From: Hygrophila difformis
Taxonomy: Eukaryota; Streptophyta; Magnoliopsida; Lamiales; Acanthaceae
NCBI GenBank assembly: GCA_030278955.1
Contig: JAOANR010000009.1
Span: 40,572,945 to 40,636,944, forward strand
Direction of reading: 5' to 3'
DNA: 64,000 nucleotides
The stretch's first letter is position 1; every line of letters starts with the position of its first letter. Shown here one piece after another: positions 35,732 to 47,573 of this stretch. The notes under the pieces were generated by a model that was given only the letters and a program-made list of their open reading frames with translations, searched no databases and was not told where the DNA came from. The position numbers and the translations under genes were made by a program.

Positions 35732-38700
35732 TGTAATATCTCACTTAATTATTAATGGATTAAAACAATATTTGGGCTTAGATTAATTGGTGATTGCACT
35801 TATGTGGGATAAGTCATAATTTTGAAGCAAGCCCTATGTGATGATTTTATTGTAATAGATTGAGGATCAATTTATAAATTAGATATTGCATAATAGCCCT
35901 TTGGCTCCAAAATGGGAGAAGTTGGGGATTTTGTCCTATTCTCTACATCAATTACGGGAAATTGGATTTGGGGAATTCCTTCTTCTCATTTCAAAAGAGA
36001 AAACCCGTCACTTGGAGATATCAAATTAGGGATTTTGAAAGCTCCAAATCGCAGCCATGGAGTGAGGAATTAGAGCCACCGATTCCAAAGATCAAAGAAG
36101 ATGAGAAGCTTGATGGTGATGGGCAACTACTTTCTTCCTCTTCCTCCTTATTTCTCGTCCTTCTCAATTTTTTTCTTTTCTCCATTTTCTGTCGGAACTG
36201 GAGGTCGGGGCGCAGCTGTGTCGTTGCCTTGAGGGCGGCGAACAGAGATGACGAGGGAGGTGCGACGTTAGAGGTGGAGATGTCGCCGGTGGCTGCGGGC
36301 TGTTGCTCATTGCAACGCTGCCGCTGCTGTTGAGCCGAGGTTGTGGTGTCTCTGTCGTGTGGTGGTTGTGGCCTGGAGACGGCGGCGGTTGGAGGTGACC
36401 AGGCGGCGGCTGGCGGTCTTGATGGCAGTGGTGTAGCCGGGCATCAGTGTGGGGTAAGTGATGGCTTTCCCTAGTTTAAATCTTGAATGTTGGAATTCAA
36501 ATGTTCAATGTGGTTTGTTAGATTTATTAAGAGTTTGTTGGGTGTTTGGAATTCTAAAGTTTCATAGATTTTTATTAGGCATTTTATATTGAAGATTGTA
36601 ATTGGTTTTATGAATTGTTGAGAGATGTGGATTTAATTCCTATGGGTCTTGATATGCTACTTTGAAGTGTTAGAGGATGATCTTGTATAAATAGATTTGA
36701 TTGTTATATATTTATATATAGACTATTTAAGAATTATGTGCTTGGATAGTTGATTTTGGTTGTATTGTGGGTAATTCTTGAATGAACAAGATGGTTGGAA
36801 TCCTTAATTGAATTGTGTATTTGCTCACATATGTTAGGATTGGTAGTTTGAGATTTAATTGGATTCTTAAATTATGAAGTTGAATAAATTGAGGGAAATG
36901 ATGGGTTGTAATATTTGGTTGGGTAAGAAGAAATTGTTAAATGGATTTTTGGTGCAATGTTTGAATATGTTAGTGAAGTAGAATTGGAGGTTAAATGTGA
37001 TATTGTGAATTATTTTGAAGTAAATAAGTGGATTTTGAGTGTTGTTAGCTTGGCTAATGTTGGACATTGTTATTAGAATTATAAAGAAGTGTTGGAGGTG
37101 ATCCTTGAAGATGATTCATAAATATTGAGGATGTTGAGTTGATTAGGAGATTGATGAATGTTTAATTATTTTGATTTCCGAATAAATTGGACCATGGTTT
37201 AAATCTTCATTTGGTAATGACTTGGTTTTTGGTATGAGATTTGGATTTGTTAGAGTGAACATGATTACTGAGAAATGGAATAATGGTTATTGTTTATTTA
37301 AATTTTTAAGGATCTTGAGTTTGGGAAAAATTTAAGCTGAAATTGGTATTCTATCAATTGTGGACCTCTATATAGTGATAAAGTTTGAAGTTAAATTTTA
37401 TTATCTCATTTTATGGTTTTGGCTAAGTCTTGATTTATTTGGTATGGTTGTGAAATAGATTCTTTATGGATTGGTTGCCTTGATGAATTGGTGTTGGTCT
37501 GTGAGATTGTGGAAATGGATTGAAGGTGGATATTGGTGTTGGAGAAAGAGGGGGATAGTGGTATTTGAGTATTGAATTATTTTAATTCTTGTGATGATAT
37601 TCAGTTGTAGGAGACAACCGTGAGCTGGTAATGGAGCGAGCCTTTGGAAGGTTGAAGACTTAACAAGAAGGAAGCTTTAAAAGATCAATATAAAAGGCAA
37701 GGGTTATGCTTGCATTCTTATGTGTGTTGGGGTGATATTGGATGATATCGGATTTTTGTTCGTTTTCTCTTATGTTTAATTTGCAGGTTTATTATTCACA
37801 ATAATTATGATGGAGTAAGCTTACGGTATAATAATTTAGATGATTGGATGCTTCTTGGATTACCATATCACTTAGAGGGTGATGAATGCTTATTCGTTTA
37901 TTATTATTGAATTCCTCGCTCTAATTGATTAATTATGAATCTCTTGCCATGATTTAAAATATGGGAGCAATTATATTACTCAAGAAGGCTGTTGATATAT
38001 TGTTATGGTTTCTCCAAATGTTATTGATAAATCTTGGAATGATCATTAGCCATGGGGTTATTGAATATCTTGGAGGAATTGTTAAATCGTGATATTGTTA
38101 ATTATTCATTGATTATTGAATTGTAACGTTAGTGCCTTAGCCTAGGGGCTATGTATTGAATTCTTTATATGTTGAGAGAATCGAACCTAGCGATTAGGTG
38201 CTTGAACATCATGGTATAATTGTCACATGCATGTTATTGCATTAGAATTGACGGTTATTAACCCGATGGGTTTTATGATATTTATGATTGATCGGGCAGC
38301 CTTCGCAGGTGTTGTTGAGTACCGATGGCCTTGCGGGGTGGATTATTGGCTGTTATGCCTGTTATTGGCTGTGATGCCTGTTGGCCCTGCGGGGTGTATT
38401 ATTGGCTGTTATGCCTGTTGGCCCGATGGGGCGAGATATGATATTCAGCTGCAGCTGGCGCGATTGCGGATCCCTGCGGGGATGGTGTATGTTACCCTGT
38501 AGCGGGTTGGAGTTGATGATATCCTTACCCGTGGGTTCATACCGCCTGGGTTTTTAGGTTGCCGGCTAGGCATATTCATTACATTTGCATATAGGGTAGA
38601 TAGGTGTATGTTAGGCCATGCATCACTTGCATAAGTTGTATGTTTGTGGTTGAAGCACCGGTATGGGACGGTGTGATATTTTATTTATGTCATTTGTATG

Positions 38701-39370
38701 TTGTGGTTGAAGCACCGGTATGGGACGGTATGATGTTCTTTCTGCTTTATTTATATTCTGTTTTAGTTATATTTTGTTTTATTTATATTCTGCTTATTCT
38801 TAACTGCTCCCCCTTAATTCCCCTGCACGTATATCCCTTGCTCAGTACGTTGTACTGACTCCTTGCATTGTTTATTTTATAGATCCTGCTGAAGGTGCTG
38901 GAGCATGAATCGGGTTGGGTTTTGAGAGATCACATAGATATGATATTATGTCGCAATTTCTTTTATGTGTGTGATATATTTATTATTAATTGTTGGTATT
39001 TGGTATTCTGCTAGTTGAGGCCAGTGAGCCGAGGATTTACATTCTATTGTTGGCCTGTGGCCATGTGTTATTTACGAATTTGGGTCGGTAGTCCTTTATT
39101 TAAGATAATTGACTTGTTGCCTGATTTCGATTCATTAGGCTTGTAGCCTGGAGATTATGTTGGATAACTATATGAAATTTATGTTGAGACTTATTATATG
39201 TCTGTGTTTTAATTGTTTTAGCTTCCGCATTTAATTGGTTAATCAGATAATCACTATAGGTTTGTGCTCAACCTTGTACTAGCTGTTCTAAGTTAGCTGG
39301 CCACTAGTTTAGGATAGTTAGTACGGTGGTAATGCTTCCGAAATCAAGTTTGAATTTTCGGGGCGTTACA
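35732..39370 (+). repeat. 3' LTR of element D
   Basis: Copy of 29558-33077 with many point differences. It contains about 120 bp at 37722-37842 that the 5' LTR lacks. TATAAATA recurs near 36687. Confidence 0.9.
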
Positions 39371-39375
39371 AAGAT

Positions 39376-39640
39376 TGTTGAACTTGTCTACTGTAATATA
39401 TTGCATATATTGAATGTCGAATCTTAGGTAATAGGTTGGTGAATGTGTAGCATTGGTGATGTTGAATAGTAGTAAATGGTACGATGTTGGAGTGCTAGAA
39501 TTCTAACTGGTGAAGTATATTTTGTACGACTTAAATGGTTCGATCTTATTGGAGGTTGCTGTTTATAATAATTTGGAAAAAATAGTTAAATTAATAGGGA
39601 GAATAATATATTAAATTATAATAGTAATAATAAATAAATA
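39376..39640. other. Intron 1, middle part
   Basis: T/A-rich sequence after element D with no recognisable feature; it grades into the satellite. Confidence 0.45.
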
Positions 39641-41035
39641 GATGATGTAGATTAATAATATGTTGGAACTATACTTAATTTATAATATCAAAAGTACTTT
39701 TATTTTTTTATTTGAGATAATTCTAATTATAATATTAATATTAATACTAATAATAATAATAGCATTTTGTAATAATGATAATTTATTTTAATAATATATT
39801 GGAAATATACATAATTCATAATATCAACATTATTATTATTTTTTAATTTAAAATAATTCTAATTATAACTACGTAATTCTAATTGGTATATAATTACAAT
39901 AATAACTACAATACTAATTAGAATTATTTTTTAATAATATTATTATTTTTTAATTTAATATAATGTAGTTATAATTAATAATTAATATTAATAATAATAA
40001 CTACAATTCTAATCATAATTACAGTACTAATAATAATGATTAAAATAATTAGAATTATTTTAATAATATATCGGAAATATACCTAATTTGTAATATCAAT
40101 ACTATTATTATTTTTTAATTTAAAATAATTCTATTTATAACTACAATACTAATAATAATAATAGCATTTTGTAATAATGATAATTTATTTTAATAATATG
40201 TTGGAACTATACATAATTTATAATATCAAAAGCACTTTAATTTTTTATTTGAAATAATTCTGATTATAATATTAATACTAATAATAATAATAGCATTTTG
40301 TAATAATGATAATTTATTTTATTAATATATTGGAAATATACATAATTCATAATATCAACATTATTATTGTTTTCTAATTTAAAATAATTCTAGTTATAAC
40401 TACATAATTCTAGTTGTAATATAATTACAATAATAACTACAATACTAATTAGAATTATTTTTTAATAATATTATTATTTTTAATTTTAATATATTGTAGT
40501 TATAATAAATAATTAATATTAATAATAATAACTACAATTCTAATCATAATTACAGTACTAATAATAATGATTAAAATAATTAGAATTATTTTAATAATAT
40601 ATCGGAAATATACCTAATTTGTAATATCAATACTATTATTATTTTTTAATTTAAAATAATTCTAATTATAACTACAATACTAATAATAATAATAATATCA
40701 TTTTGTAATAATGATAATTTATTTTTATAATATGTTGAAAATATACATAATTCGTAATATCAACAGTATTATTATTTTTTAATTTAGAATAATTCTAATT
40801 ATAACTACAATACTAAAAATAATAACTAGAATTATTTTTAGAATTATAATTGTAACTACAATACTAATAATAATAAGTATATTATAATTACAATAATAAC
40901 TACAATACTAATTAGAATTATTTTTTAATAGTATTATTATTTTTAATTTAAAATAATTCTAATTATAACTACAATACTAATAATGATAATTGATTTTAAT
41001 AATACCATGGAAATATACATAATTTATTCAAGATT
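39640..41035. repeat. AT-rich satellite with higher-order period of about 530 bp
   Basis: The motif 'ggaa.tatac.taatt..taatatca' recurs near 39664, 39799, 40069, 40199, 40327, 40597 and 40732. Spacings alternate around 130 and 265 bp, and the pattern 39664-40199 repeats at 40199-40732. The whole stretch is nearly pure A/T and lies in intron 1 of the Ulp1-type gene. Confidence 0.82.
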
Positions 41036-41109
41036 AACAATAGTGTTACTAAAACGCATCCTCTTAAAAATCGAAGAGGGACTTCTATTATAGACGGTCG
41101 GCTGCCCAG

Positions 41110-41832
41110 GGCAAGAGCCCGAAGCTGACCAATTACATCCGGCACATTAAAGCGATCACACTCATCTTGGGGGAGTTAGAGGTGGCAGCTCCCGATATGG
41201 TTGCAGAGTTGAGGGGGTCATGCTTCGGGTATATGTTTAGAGGAGTCGAGGGCGCGAGGCGGCCTGCATGGTCGGCCACTGTATGTTGCGCTAAGGGCAT
41301 GGCGGCACTCATGTCCTACGAGGTGGCATTCCGCCACTACGGGCCAGACGAGCCGTGGGGTGAGGACGATGCGGTATGGTTCCGCGTCTGCGGCCATTTT
41401 ATTCGCTACAGTCGCGAGGAGCACGCGCTGGTGACAGGCCTCCGATATGGGCATTCTGACATCGAGTTGTATTCTGTTGAGGATCCCCCAGCTGGCGGTG
41501 TGTACGATAGATACCGTAGTCTCCTCCAGAGCGGATCGATGGACACGATCCGTGAGCATTACAAGGCGGGTGCTTTCCGACGGGCACCCGAGGACACACT
41601 GAAGGTTGCCTTGGTCCTATCCGGGTTTTACCTTGTTTTGGGACACGATGGCCACAGTCGGAGCCCTGAGCCATGGATGTGGCGCTTGGTGGAGGATAGA
41701 GCTGTCTGGAATGCATTCCCTTGGGGCCTTATGAGCTGGCAGGCGAGCCGGCAGTACATCCGGGACTACCCGACTGTGGGGGTGACTGACAGGGCGACCG
41801 TCCACCTGTACGGCCACTCCCTCGCATTTATG
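41110..41832 (+). CDS. Exon 2: DUF1985 domain
   Basis: It begins after CCCAG (41109) in phase 0 and runs 241 codons to ATG|GTACGC. A basic start (GKSPKLTNYIRHIK) leads into a DUF1985-like core: CFGYMFRG, a Trp-rich middle (DDAVWFRVCGHFIRYS), then the typical EEHALVTGLRYG motif. The function of DUF1985 is unknown; in plants it is usually found with Ulp1-type proteases on transposon-derived genes. The third-position GC is high compared with the surrounding repeats. The 99-bp intron after it is a multiple of three and open, so its retention would not break the frame. Confidence 0.75.
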
Positions 41833-41931
41833 GTACGCCGCACATTGCTCACAATTTCATTAATCCCGTACTATTTTCCACTCTACATTATTGCATTACA
41901 TAACATTTTTTTGTATGCTGCGCACTTACAG

Positions 41932-42081
41932 GTGTGGATGTGCGAGGCCATACCCGACATCGGCTAGTTCTATCTTTCCTCCACATCCGATGACCCAGCT
42001 TTCCAGCGCCCCAGGATGCTGCGTTGTGCTTACAAGAAGCGGACGACCGGGCTGGGTTGGCTGACATTTTACACCACTGAG
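41932..42081 (+). pseudogene. Exon 3, with in-frame TAG
   Basis: 50 codons in phase 0 between CTTACAG and GAG|GTTAGT. The frame carries a TAG at 41965-41967 (VWMCEAIPDIG then stop), followed by open sequence FYLSSTSDDPAFQRP. A CAG to TAG change would explain it. Both ends are phase 0, so skipping this exon would remove the stop and keep the frame. Confidence 0.65.
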
Positions 42082-42165
42082 GTTAGTTCGTTAACGTCCT
42101 TTAACTTGAATTCACATGTTTCCAACTTGCTATTCATGATTTGACGGTTCTCTGTTGCCTCGCAG

Positions 42166-43140
42166 CGAGTGTGTCTTGAGAGACTAGTCCCCACGCCGGA
42201 GGAGCTACAGGAGCCATACATGACGGGGATAGATGTGCCGACACCGGCGGGGCTGCGCTGGGCGAGGGCCCCTGCGCATCGGCCAAAGGGGCGGAAGAGG
42301 AGGATGACAGAGCAGGCCAACGACACGGAGGCCGACGGCAGCGCAGGCGCACACACAGTCAGCCGGCGGAGCCTAGACGTGGCGACGGCGATGCACAGGA
42401 GCCGGTCGATGCCACCCCGGCGGCGACCGTACAGCCCGCAGTGGAGACGACTCCGGCCGGACCGACTCAGTCCGCATCGGCTAGGACTGCGCCCCGGCGG
42501 CGGCAGCCCGCGGCCGAGAGGTTTGTGCCCGGGCCGACGCAGGACGCATCCCAGCCGACTCTGCCCGACCCGACACATCCCGCATCGGAGACAGGGGTGC
42601 CCGAGTTCACACACTCTGCACCGGCGAGTATGGACCCTCGGCTGCTACAGCAGTTGATGGATGGGGTCTCCGCAGCCGTGGAGGAGCGCGTGCTTATGGG
42701 AGTGGCGGATGTTGTCGCGGTGATGCAGTTTCAGTTGCGGAAAGAAATAGACGAGTCGGAGGCGCGCCTGAGGCAAGACATCGCGAGCCTGAGGCGAGAT
42801 ATCGAGCGCCAGGCAGGTGCAGTTCGCGAGGTTGTGGCGGACGAGATTAGAGCCGCGCTGCGCACTATTCTCCAGCACCCTGCCGTACCGAGTCCGGGGG
42901 TGCGTCCAGGTGGTGCGACGGACCACTCGGTTGGTTCGGAGGGACATGCCACCACCCAGGATGCCAGGGAGCGGGAGGAGCGGATGGCATCTATCGCACG
43001 GTTTTCCACCACTCACGCTCGAGTCCCTGAGACTGATTCTCAGTCGGTGGATGTGTCGAGCGAGGGGTGACCGTCACAAGTTGGCGAGCAGCCTGCTCCC
43101 TCGGACACCATTTGCACGCCGTTGCCGGGTGCGACAGGAG
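42166..43140 (+). pseudogene. Exon 4: low-complexity linker with coiled coil, frame-shifted
   Basis: It starts in phase 0 after CCTCGCAG (RVCLERLVPTPEELQEPY). Near 42345-42375 the coding signal moves to the frame that reads PVDATPAATVQPAVETTPAG and continues to a TGA at 43068. A Pro/Ala/Thr-rich part is followed by a helical stretch (about 42620-42870) with repeated charged heptads such as LRQDIASLRRDIERQ. After the TGA the same frame stays open (PSQVGEQPAPSD) to the donor at 43141. CGA to TGA would explain the stop. Confidence 0.6.
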
Positions 43141-43211
43141 GTATGCATGCATTTCCCATCACTTCTTAATTAGTGTTATGTCCTCGTTTATCGTTTACCC
43201 GCATATTGCAG

Positions 43212-43681
43212 ATATAGACGCACAGAGTTTGCGCACCGACAGCCCATGTCGACCCTCTTCTCCAGTGCCTCCTGATGTTGCGTGCGCGGTTTCAGGTGAG
43301 AACCTCTGAATCTGCTGTCTGTCTCGTGTTATCTATGTTTTAAAACAGGCCACAAAAATTGACTGCATGAACTAAACATTATTATTATTACCTTTACGAT
43401 GACCATGGCAGGGATGGACGCGGAAGGCGACCGCGCGGACCCCGCCGAACGTGCGGCGGATGCAGACTGCAGCACGGGTGCTGATGTTGAGACTGGTACT
43501 AGGAATACAACAATTCTCTATCAACACCTACTTGGATGTTCTATTTCTTTTATTTATGATGTCATTGCATGAATTATAGTGTTCTGACGTACTTTTTTCG
43601 CATCTATGACAGGGGTACATACGGGAGGGGGCGGGGCGGCGGCTCCTGCGGCCCCGACGGACCCTGTGACGCCGATCCAAG
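43212..43681 (+). CDS. Exons 5-7: three small phase-1 exons
   Basis: 43212-43295 (84 bp), 43412-43495 (84 bp) and 43613-43681 (69 bp), each between AG and GT and each starting and ending in phase 1. They encode short Ala/Asp/Pro/Gly-rich segments without a known domain. Equal size and phase suggest exon duplication, though residue similarity is weak. Confidence 0.55.
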
Positions 43682-43765
43682 GTTTGTTCAAATTTATGTA
43701 CATTATGAGCCTTCACATAAATAACTTATTGGTATGAATTCTTGTAATTCCCTTGTTGCATGTAG

Positions 43766-43985
43766 CTCGGACGTCCAGGGGCCCTGACGTTATAGAGCCT
43801 GACGAGGACGGTGATCGAGTGGTGTTGGTGAGGAGCGCACAGGATCCAGACCCGGTCCCCTTCCGGACCAAAAGGAACGGGCAGCTTGCACATCGGTGTC
43901 GCAGTCCATTCATGCGACTTACCAGGCCGCGGGCCAATAAGCGGATGGATGCGTTCAGGACATACTGCGAGAGCGGCGATTACTT
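43766..43985 (+). CDS. Exon 8: basic/acidic segment before the protease domain
   Basis: It begins after CATGTAG in phase 1 and ends in phase 2 at CTT|GTATGT. The residues include IEPDEDGDRVVLVRSAQDPD and a basic LTRPRANKRMDAFRTY stretch. I recognise no domain; the position fits the region leading into the Ulp1 domain. Confidence 0.6.
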
Positions 43986-44068
43986 GTATGTTTATGCAAT
44001 CCGATAAGTCCAACTATACAAATTTTATAAATCATTAGTAATAAAGTTGGCATGTCATTTGTGCACAG

Positions 44069-44929
44069 GCTTGACGTCGATACCGATACCGCGGTTGGTC
44101 CCGATTGGTTTAAGGAATGGTGTACGGATGGGTTATTTCTTCAAGACACCGTGAGTATAATTTTAAAAACTTCGATTATGCGTTACATATATGTATGTAA
44201 AGAAAACTAATTATCTCTCTACATTGCAGCACATAGATGCATACTTGGGTATTTTGCAGTTCAAGCCCAAGGACGTGCAGTGCAAGCCACGAACGGAGGG
44301 GGGCCAATATGCCATTATGCCCTGTACATTCTTGGTAAGTACGTATATTTCGTACGTTAATGTTTCGTAACTTCCGGTGAATTAGTATGCATCTTATGTC
44401 GTGTCATAATTAATGAGAAAATGAGCAACTTCACTAAAATAAGAAAACATAAAGGATACAACACCCGAAGAGTATCTATAGCGAAGGATAAACTTGTTCG
44501 AAACTGATAGATAAAGAACGAAAACAAGTCTTTCAAAAAATAAATTAATTTTCATTAACATTAAAAGTATTAATTAATTTTATTCTCCTCCTAATTTTTA
44601 TTCGATTTAAAAAAACAAAGATGGTTTAGGCATTTATATTTTTTCAGCTTAGCCAATTTCATAATTTTCATAATTTTCAAAGACCCCATTAATTTCCAGA
44701 AATTAATGGGGTTTCCATTTTATATATTAATTGTAGTTGGACTCCGTGGCACTAATTTTCATTTTACATAATACTCTCTTTTAAACAGACAGGACTCCTG
44801 CGAGACTGCTGGGACGAGAAGTTGAAGCTGCCCATGTTTGATGACGGCATCATTGCTTCGATGTCGCAGTACGTTGTTGGGGCACAACCACAGTGGGGTT
44901 CGACTGCACATTGGGCGGAGTTGGACGAG
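44069..44929 (+). CDS. Exons 9-11: N-terminal part of the Ulp1 domain
   Basis: 44069-44150, 44230-44334 and 44789-44929, all phase-consistent with clean GT/AG borders. They encode PDWFKEWCTDGLFLQDT, then HIDAYLGILQFKPKD, then KLPMFDDGIIASMSQYV. The 'W-L...HIDAYL..L' spacing is what precedes the catalytic His in plant Ulp1-like proteins. The intron between the last two (44335-44788) is AT-rich and holds nothing else recognisable. Confidence 0.68.
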
Positions 44930-45006
44930 GTTAGTAGATCCTTTATTCACATTACGCCGGTCGATATCCTAGTTCTCATGTTTATCGGGGCTTGTGTTTG
45001 TATCAG

Positions 45007-45489
45007 ATCATATGCCCCTGGAATATACGTCAGCACTGGTTGATTGTACGGATCCGATTGGACACCCATACGATATATTTCCACGATTCTATATGCCATC
45101 CCAGTCGTGCGTACTCGCCTGAGAAGGAGGACATATTGAGCTCGCGTTTCGAGGACCTCGGTCGACTCCTTCGAATCTTGCCGGCATTGCTCGAGCATTC
45201 AGGATACTACCTGCACCGCCCCGATCTGCGCTCAGATCGCTGGTCCATCTCCCTGCCGTCCCCCCAGACCGTTTTCCATCAGCATGACGCCTCCTCATGC
45301 GGCGTTCTTACTATATTGACCGCGGCCGCGATCGTGTCGGGACGCTTCCCCGACACAAGCACCTTCCGCCTGGACAGCAAAGTAGCGAGAGAGACACAGG
45401 CATTCAGAGTATGGAAGTTCAGTCAGGACGTCAAAGGGACCTATTTACAGACTGCCCGACCCGCCCCCACCTACACAGTACTCGATTGA
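45007..45489 (+). CDS. Exon 12: catalytic Ulp1/C48 protease region
   Basis: 161 codons from TATCAG to the TGA at 45487-45489. The triad can be assigned: His in RQHWLIVRI, Asp in IYFHDS, and Cys in HDASSCGVLTI, with a Gln a few residues upstream (SPQTVFHQHD) as oxyanion candidate. This part has no stop or frameshift. Homologues cleave SUMO or related modifiers in the nucleus; whether this diverged copy ever did is unknown. A downstream start could in principle express it alone. Confidence 0.75.
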   Translation: MICPWNIRQHWLIVRIRLDTHTIYFHDSICHPSRAYSPEKEDILSSRFEDLGRLLRILPALLEHSGYYLHRPDLRSDRWSISLPSPQTVFHQHDASSCGVLTILTAAAIVSGRFPDTSTFRLDSKVARETQAFRVWKFSQDVKGTYLQTARPAPTYTVLD

Positions 45490-46005
45490 GCATGATAAGT
45501 GACACCCCTTTCCACCGTACATATATATATTTATGTATTTAGGGTGTACATATTGTTTCTTTCATATAGTAGAGCCAGTTTTTCTTTCTTTTATTGACGT
45601 ATGCAGTCTTTTCTTTAGTATGTACATGTTATCTCGAGTTGGGCTCACCATAATTGCTCAGTAAACAATTTATTTTTTTCGTTCAATTTTTTTTATTACG
45701 TTTAGTATTTTAATTTATGCTAATATAATTATAAATATAATTATTTTATAATCATAATAAACATTAAAATTATTTTATAATTTTATAAAAAAATTAATAA
45801 ACACTATTGATTATTAAATATAAAATTATTAAATTTATTAAAAATTATCTGGGATGTACCCTACGCCCTTTGATAGTGCATGCCCCAAACCTTTATTTTG
45901 AACCCTCATGCCTAAATCCTTTGAACCGTAAATGCTCAAACTCGCGCTTCCATGAGTATAACTCCACCACTTAAACACCTCTTCTTGTCTGCCACCACTG
46001 AGTTA
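45490..46005. other. Downstream flank of the Ulp1-type gene
   Basis: AT-rich, especially 45655-45850, including an AATAAA at about 45806 (ttAATAAAcac) on the + strand. No gene is seen. It ends at the left arm of inverted repeat 1. Confidence 0.5.
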
Positions 46006-47573
46006 GAAGTTGGAAACCTGGGCGGAGTTCTCCTTGGCTGACAGTTCCATACTAATGAGGTTATGGAATTAGAAATTATATTTCGATTTATCTGAACTCT
46101 TCTTCCCAAGTGAGAGGCGTGCTGGCTGGCGCTATAATTGCAGGCGGACAGTTTGATAATACCTTTTAAGTAGGGTTCATGCTGATGCAATGGTTAAACG
46201 GGTTTACCCCGCGCCTGGGGTATGGGTAATGATGCAGAGGGCGGCCCAAAGGATTTAGGAACGAACATGTTGGACATTTCTACCACTACAGGGCGAGGCA
46301 CGGGTGGGTGGATATATTTTGTATAGTGCAGCGACGGAACCTTACACGGCAGTGCATGAGTCGAATACATGATGGGGCAGTGCGAACTATGCCAATCAGC
46401 ATGAATCATCTAAAAGTTCTGCAAGAAAAGATCTCTTAAACGACAGGATGACTTTTCCAAAAGCGACGCTGTGCCAAACCAGATGAGTTGATATTGCGAT
46501 CAATCCGCTGCAATTCTTTTCCTCTGCCACATCCCATTGTCCACTGAAAGGCGTCACGTAACAGCACCACTCTGCAGGTAATTTACTGCTGACGATGCTG
46601 CTGCTCAATTGCATCCACTCTCTTCATTTGCCCTCATTGAACCCACTCACGATCGAATGGAAGACTTCAGTTTACCATAAGTCAAACCTTGAAGGTGGAC
46701 TTGGTTCATAACTGAATCATCCCTATCTTCCATGCTTCAGTCCAATAATGCTGGCCTAAAATCGTGCCCATCTTCCATGGGACGAATTTGTGCCATCATT
46801 ACTGGACTGAAGCATGGAAGATAGGGATGATTCAGTTATGAACCAAGTCCACCTTCAAGGTTTGACTTATGGTAAACTGAAGTCTTCTATTCGATCCTGA
46901 GTTTATGCAATGAGGTCAAATGAAGAGAGTGGATGCAATTGAGCAGCAGCATCGTCAACAGGAAGTTACCTGCAGAGTGGTTCTGTTACGTGACGCCTTT
47001 CAGTGGACAATGGGAGGTGGCAAAGGAAAAGGATTGCAGTGGATTGATCGTAATATCAACTCAGCGTCGTAGTTACCTACATAAAGATCCACCTGCATCT
47101 GGTTTGGCACTGCGTCGCTTTTGGAAAAGCCATCCTGTCGTTTAAGAGATCTTTTCTTGCAGAACTTTTAGATGATTCATGCTGATTGGCATAGTTCGCA
47201 CTGCCCCATCATGTATTCGACTCATGCACTACCGTGTAAGGCTCCGTCGCTGCACTATATTATTATCCACCCACCCGTGCCCCGCCCTGTAGTGGTAGAA
47301 ATGTCCACCATGTTCGTTCCTAAATCCTTTGGGCCGCCCTCTGCATTATTACCCATACCCCAGGCGCGGGGTAAACCCGTTTCTTCAGCATTGCATCAGC
47401 ATGAACCCTACTTAAAAGGTATTATCAAACTGTCGGCCTGCAATTATAGCGCCAGCCAGCATGCCTCTCAAATGGGAAGAAGATGAGGACAAATCGAAAT
47501 ATAATTTCTAATTCCATAACCTCATTAGTATGGAACAGTCAGCCAATGAGAATATATTTTAATTTCCAACTTC
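46006..47573. repeat. Long inverted repeat 1 (foldback-like)
   Basis: Left arm 46006-46750 and right arm 46797-47573 are reverse complements with scattered mismatches and one extra ~37-bp piece in the right arm near 47060-47100. The loop is about 46 bp. Open frames inside (46933-47145, 47172-47486 and their mirror copies on the other strand) come from the arms and show no known domain. No target duplication was identified at the ends. Confidence 0.88.

Larger units (their letters stand above)
29558..39370 (+). mobile_element. Element D: degenerate Ty3/gypsy retrotransposon
   Basis: LTRs 29558-33077 (3520 bp) and 35732-39370 (3639 bp) start TGTAATAT and end GCGTTACA. Flanks are GAGAT (29553-29557) and AAGAT (39371-39375), a 5-bp duplication with one change. 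The LTRs show many substitutions and a ~120-bp length difference, so it is older than A, B and C. A tRNA-Met primer site lies at 33081, and a hairpin plus purine tract ends the interior at 35731. Only protease and RT remnants survive. Confidence 0.88.
29116..45489 (+). pseudogene. DUF1985-Ulp1 (C48) protease gene, interrupted and decayed
   Basis: Twelve exons can be traced: 29116-29268, 41110-41832, 41932-42081, 42166-43140, 43212-43295, 43412-43495, 43613-43681, 43766-43985, 44069-44150, 44230-44334, 44789-44929 and 45007-45489. Each junction has GT/AG and phases agree throughout. Order of parts: short acidic/proline-rich N-terminus, DUF1985, low-complexity linker with coiled coil, small phase-1 exons, then a Ulp1-type cysteine protease domain that would cleave SUMO-like modifiers. 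Lesions are TAG at 41965, a frame change near 42345-42375 and TGA at 43068. Element C splits the 5' leader; element D and a satellite enlarge intron 1 to 11.8 kb. Genes of this type are often carried by Mutator-like transposons, but no transposase or terminal repeats were identified. The link between exon 1 and the rest rests on phase and order only. Confidence 0.7.

Noticed and set aside
42069..42614. 181-codon ORF on the minus strand
   Set aside because: Shadow of the GC-rich linker exon on the + strand; no domain.
44335..44788. Possible extra gene or insertion in the long intron
   Set aside because: AT-rich with no ORF, inverted repeat or target duplication; best read as an ordinary intron.
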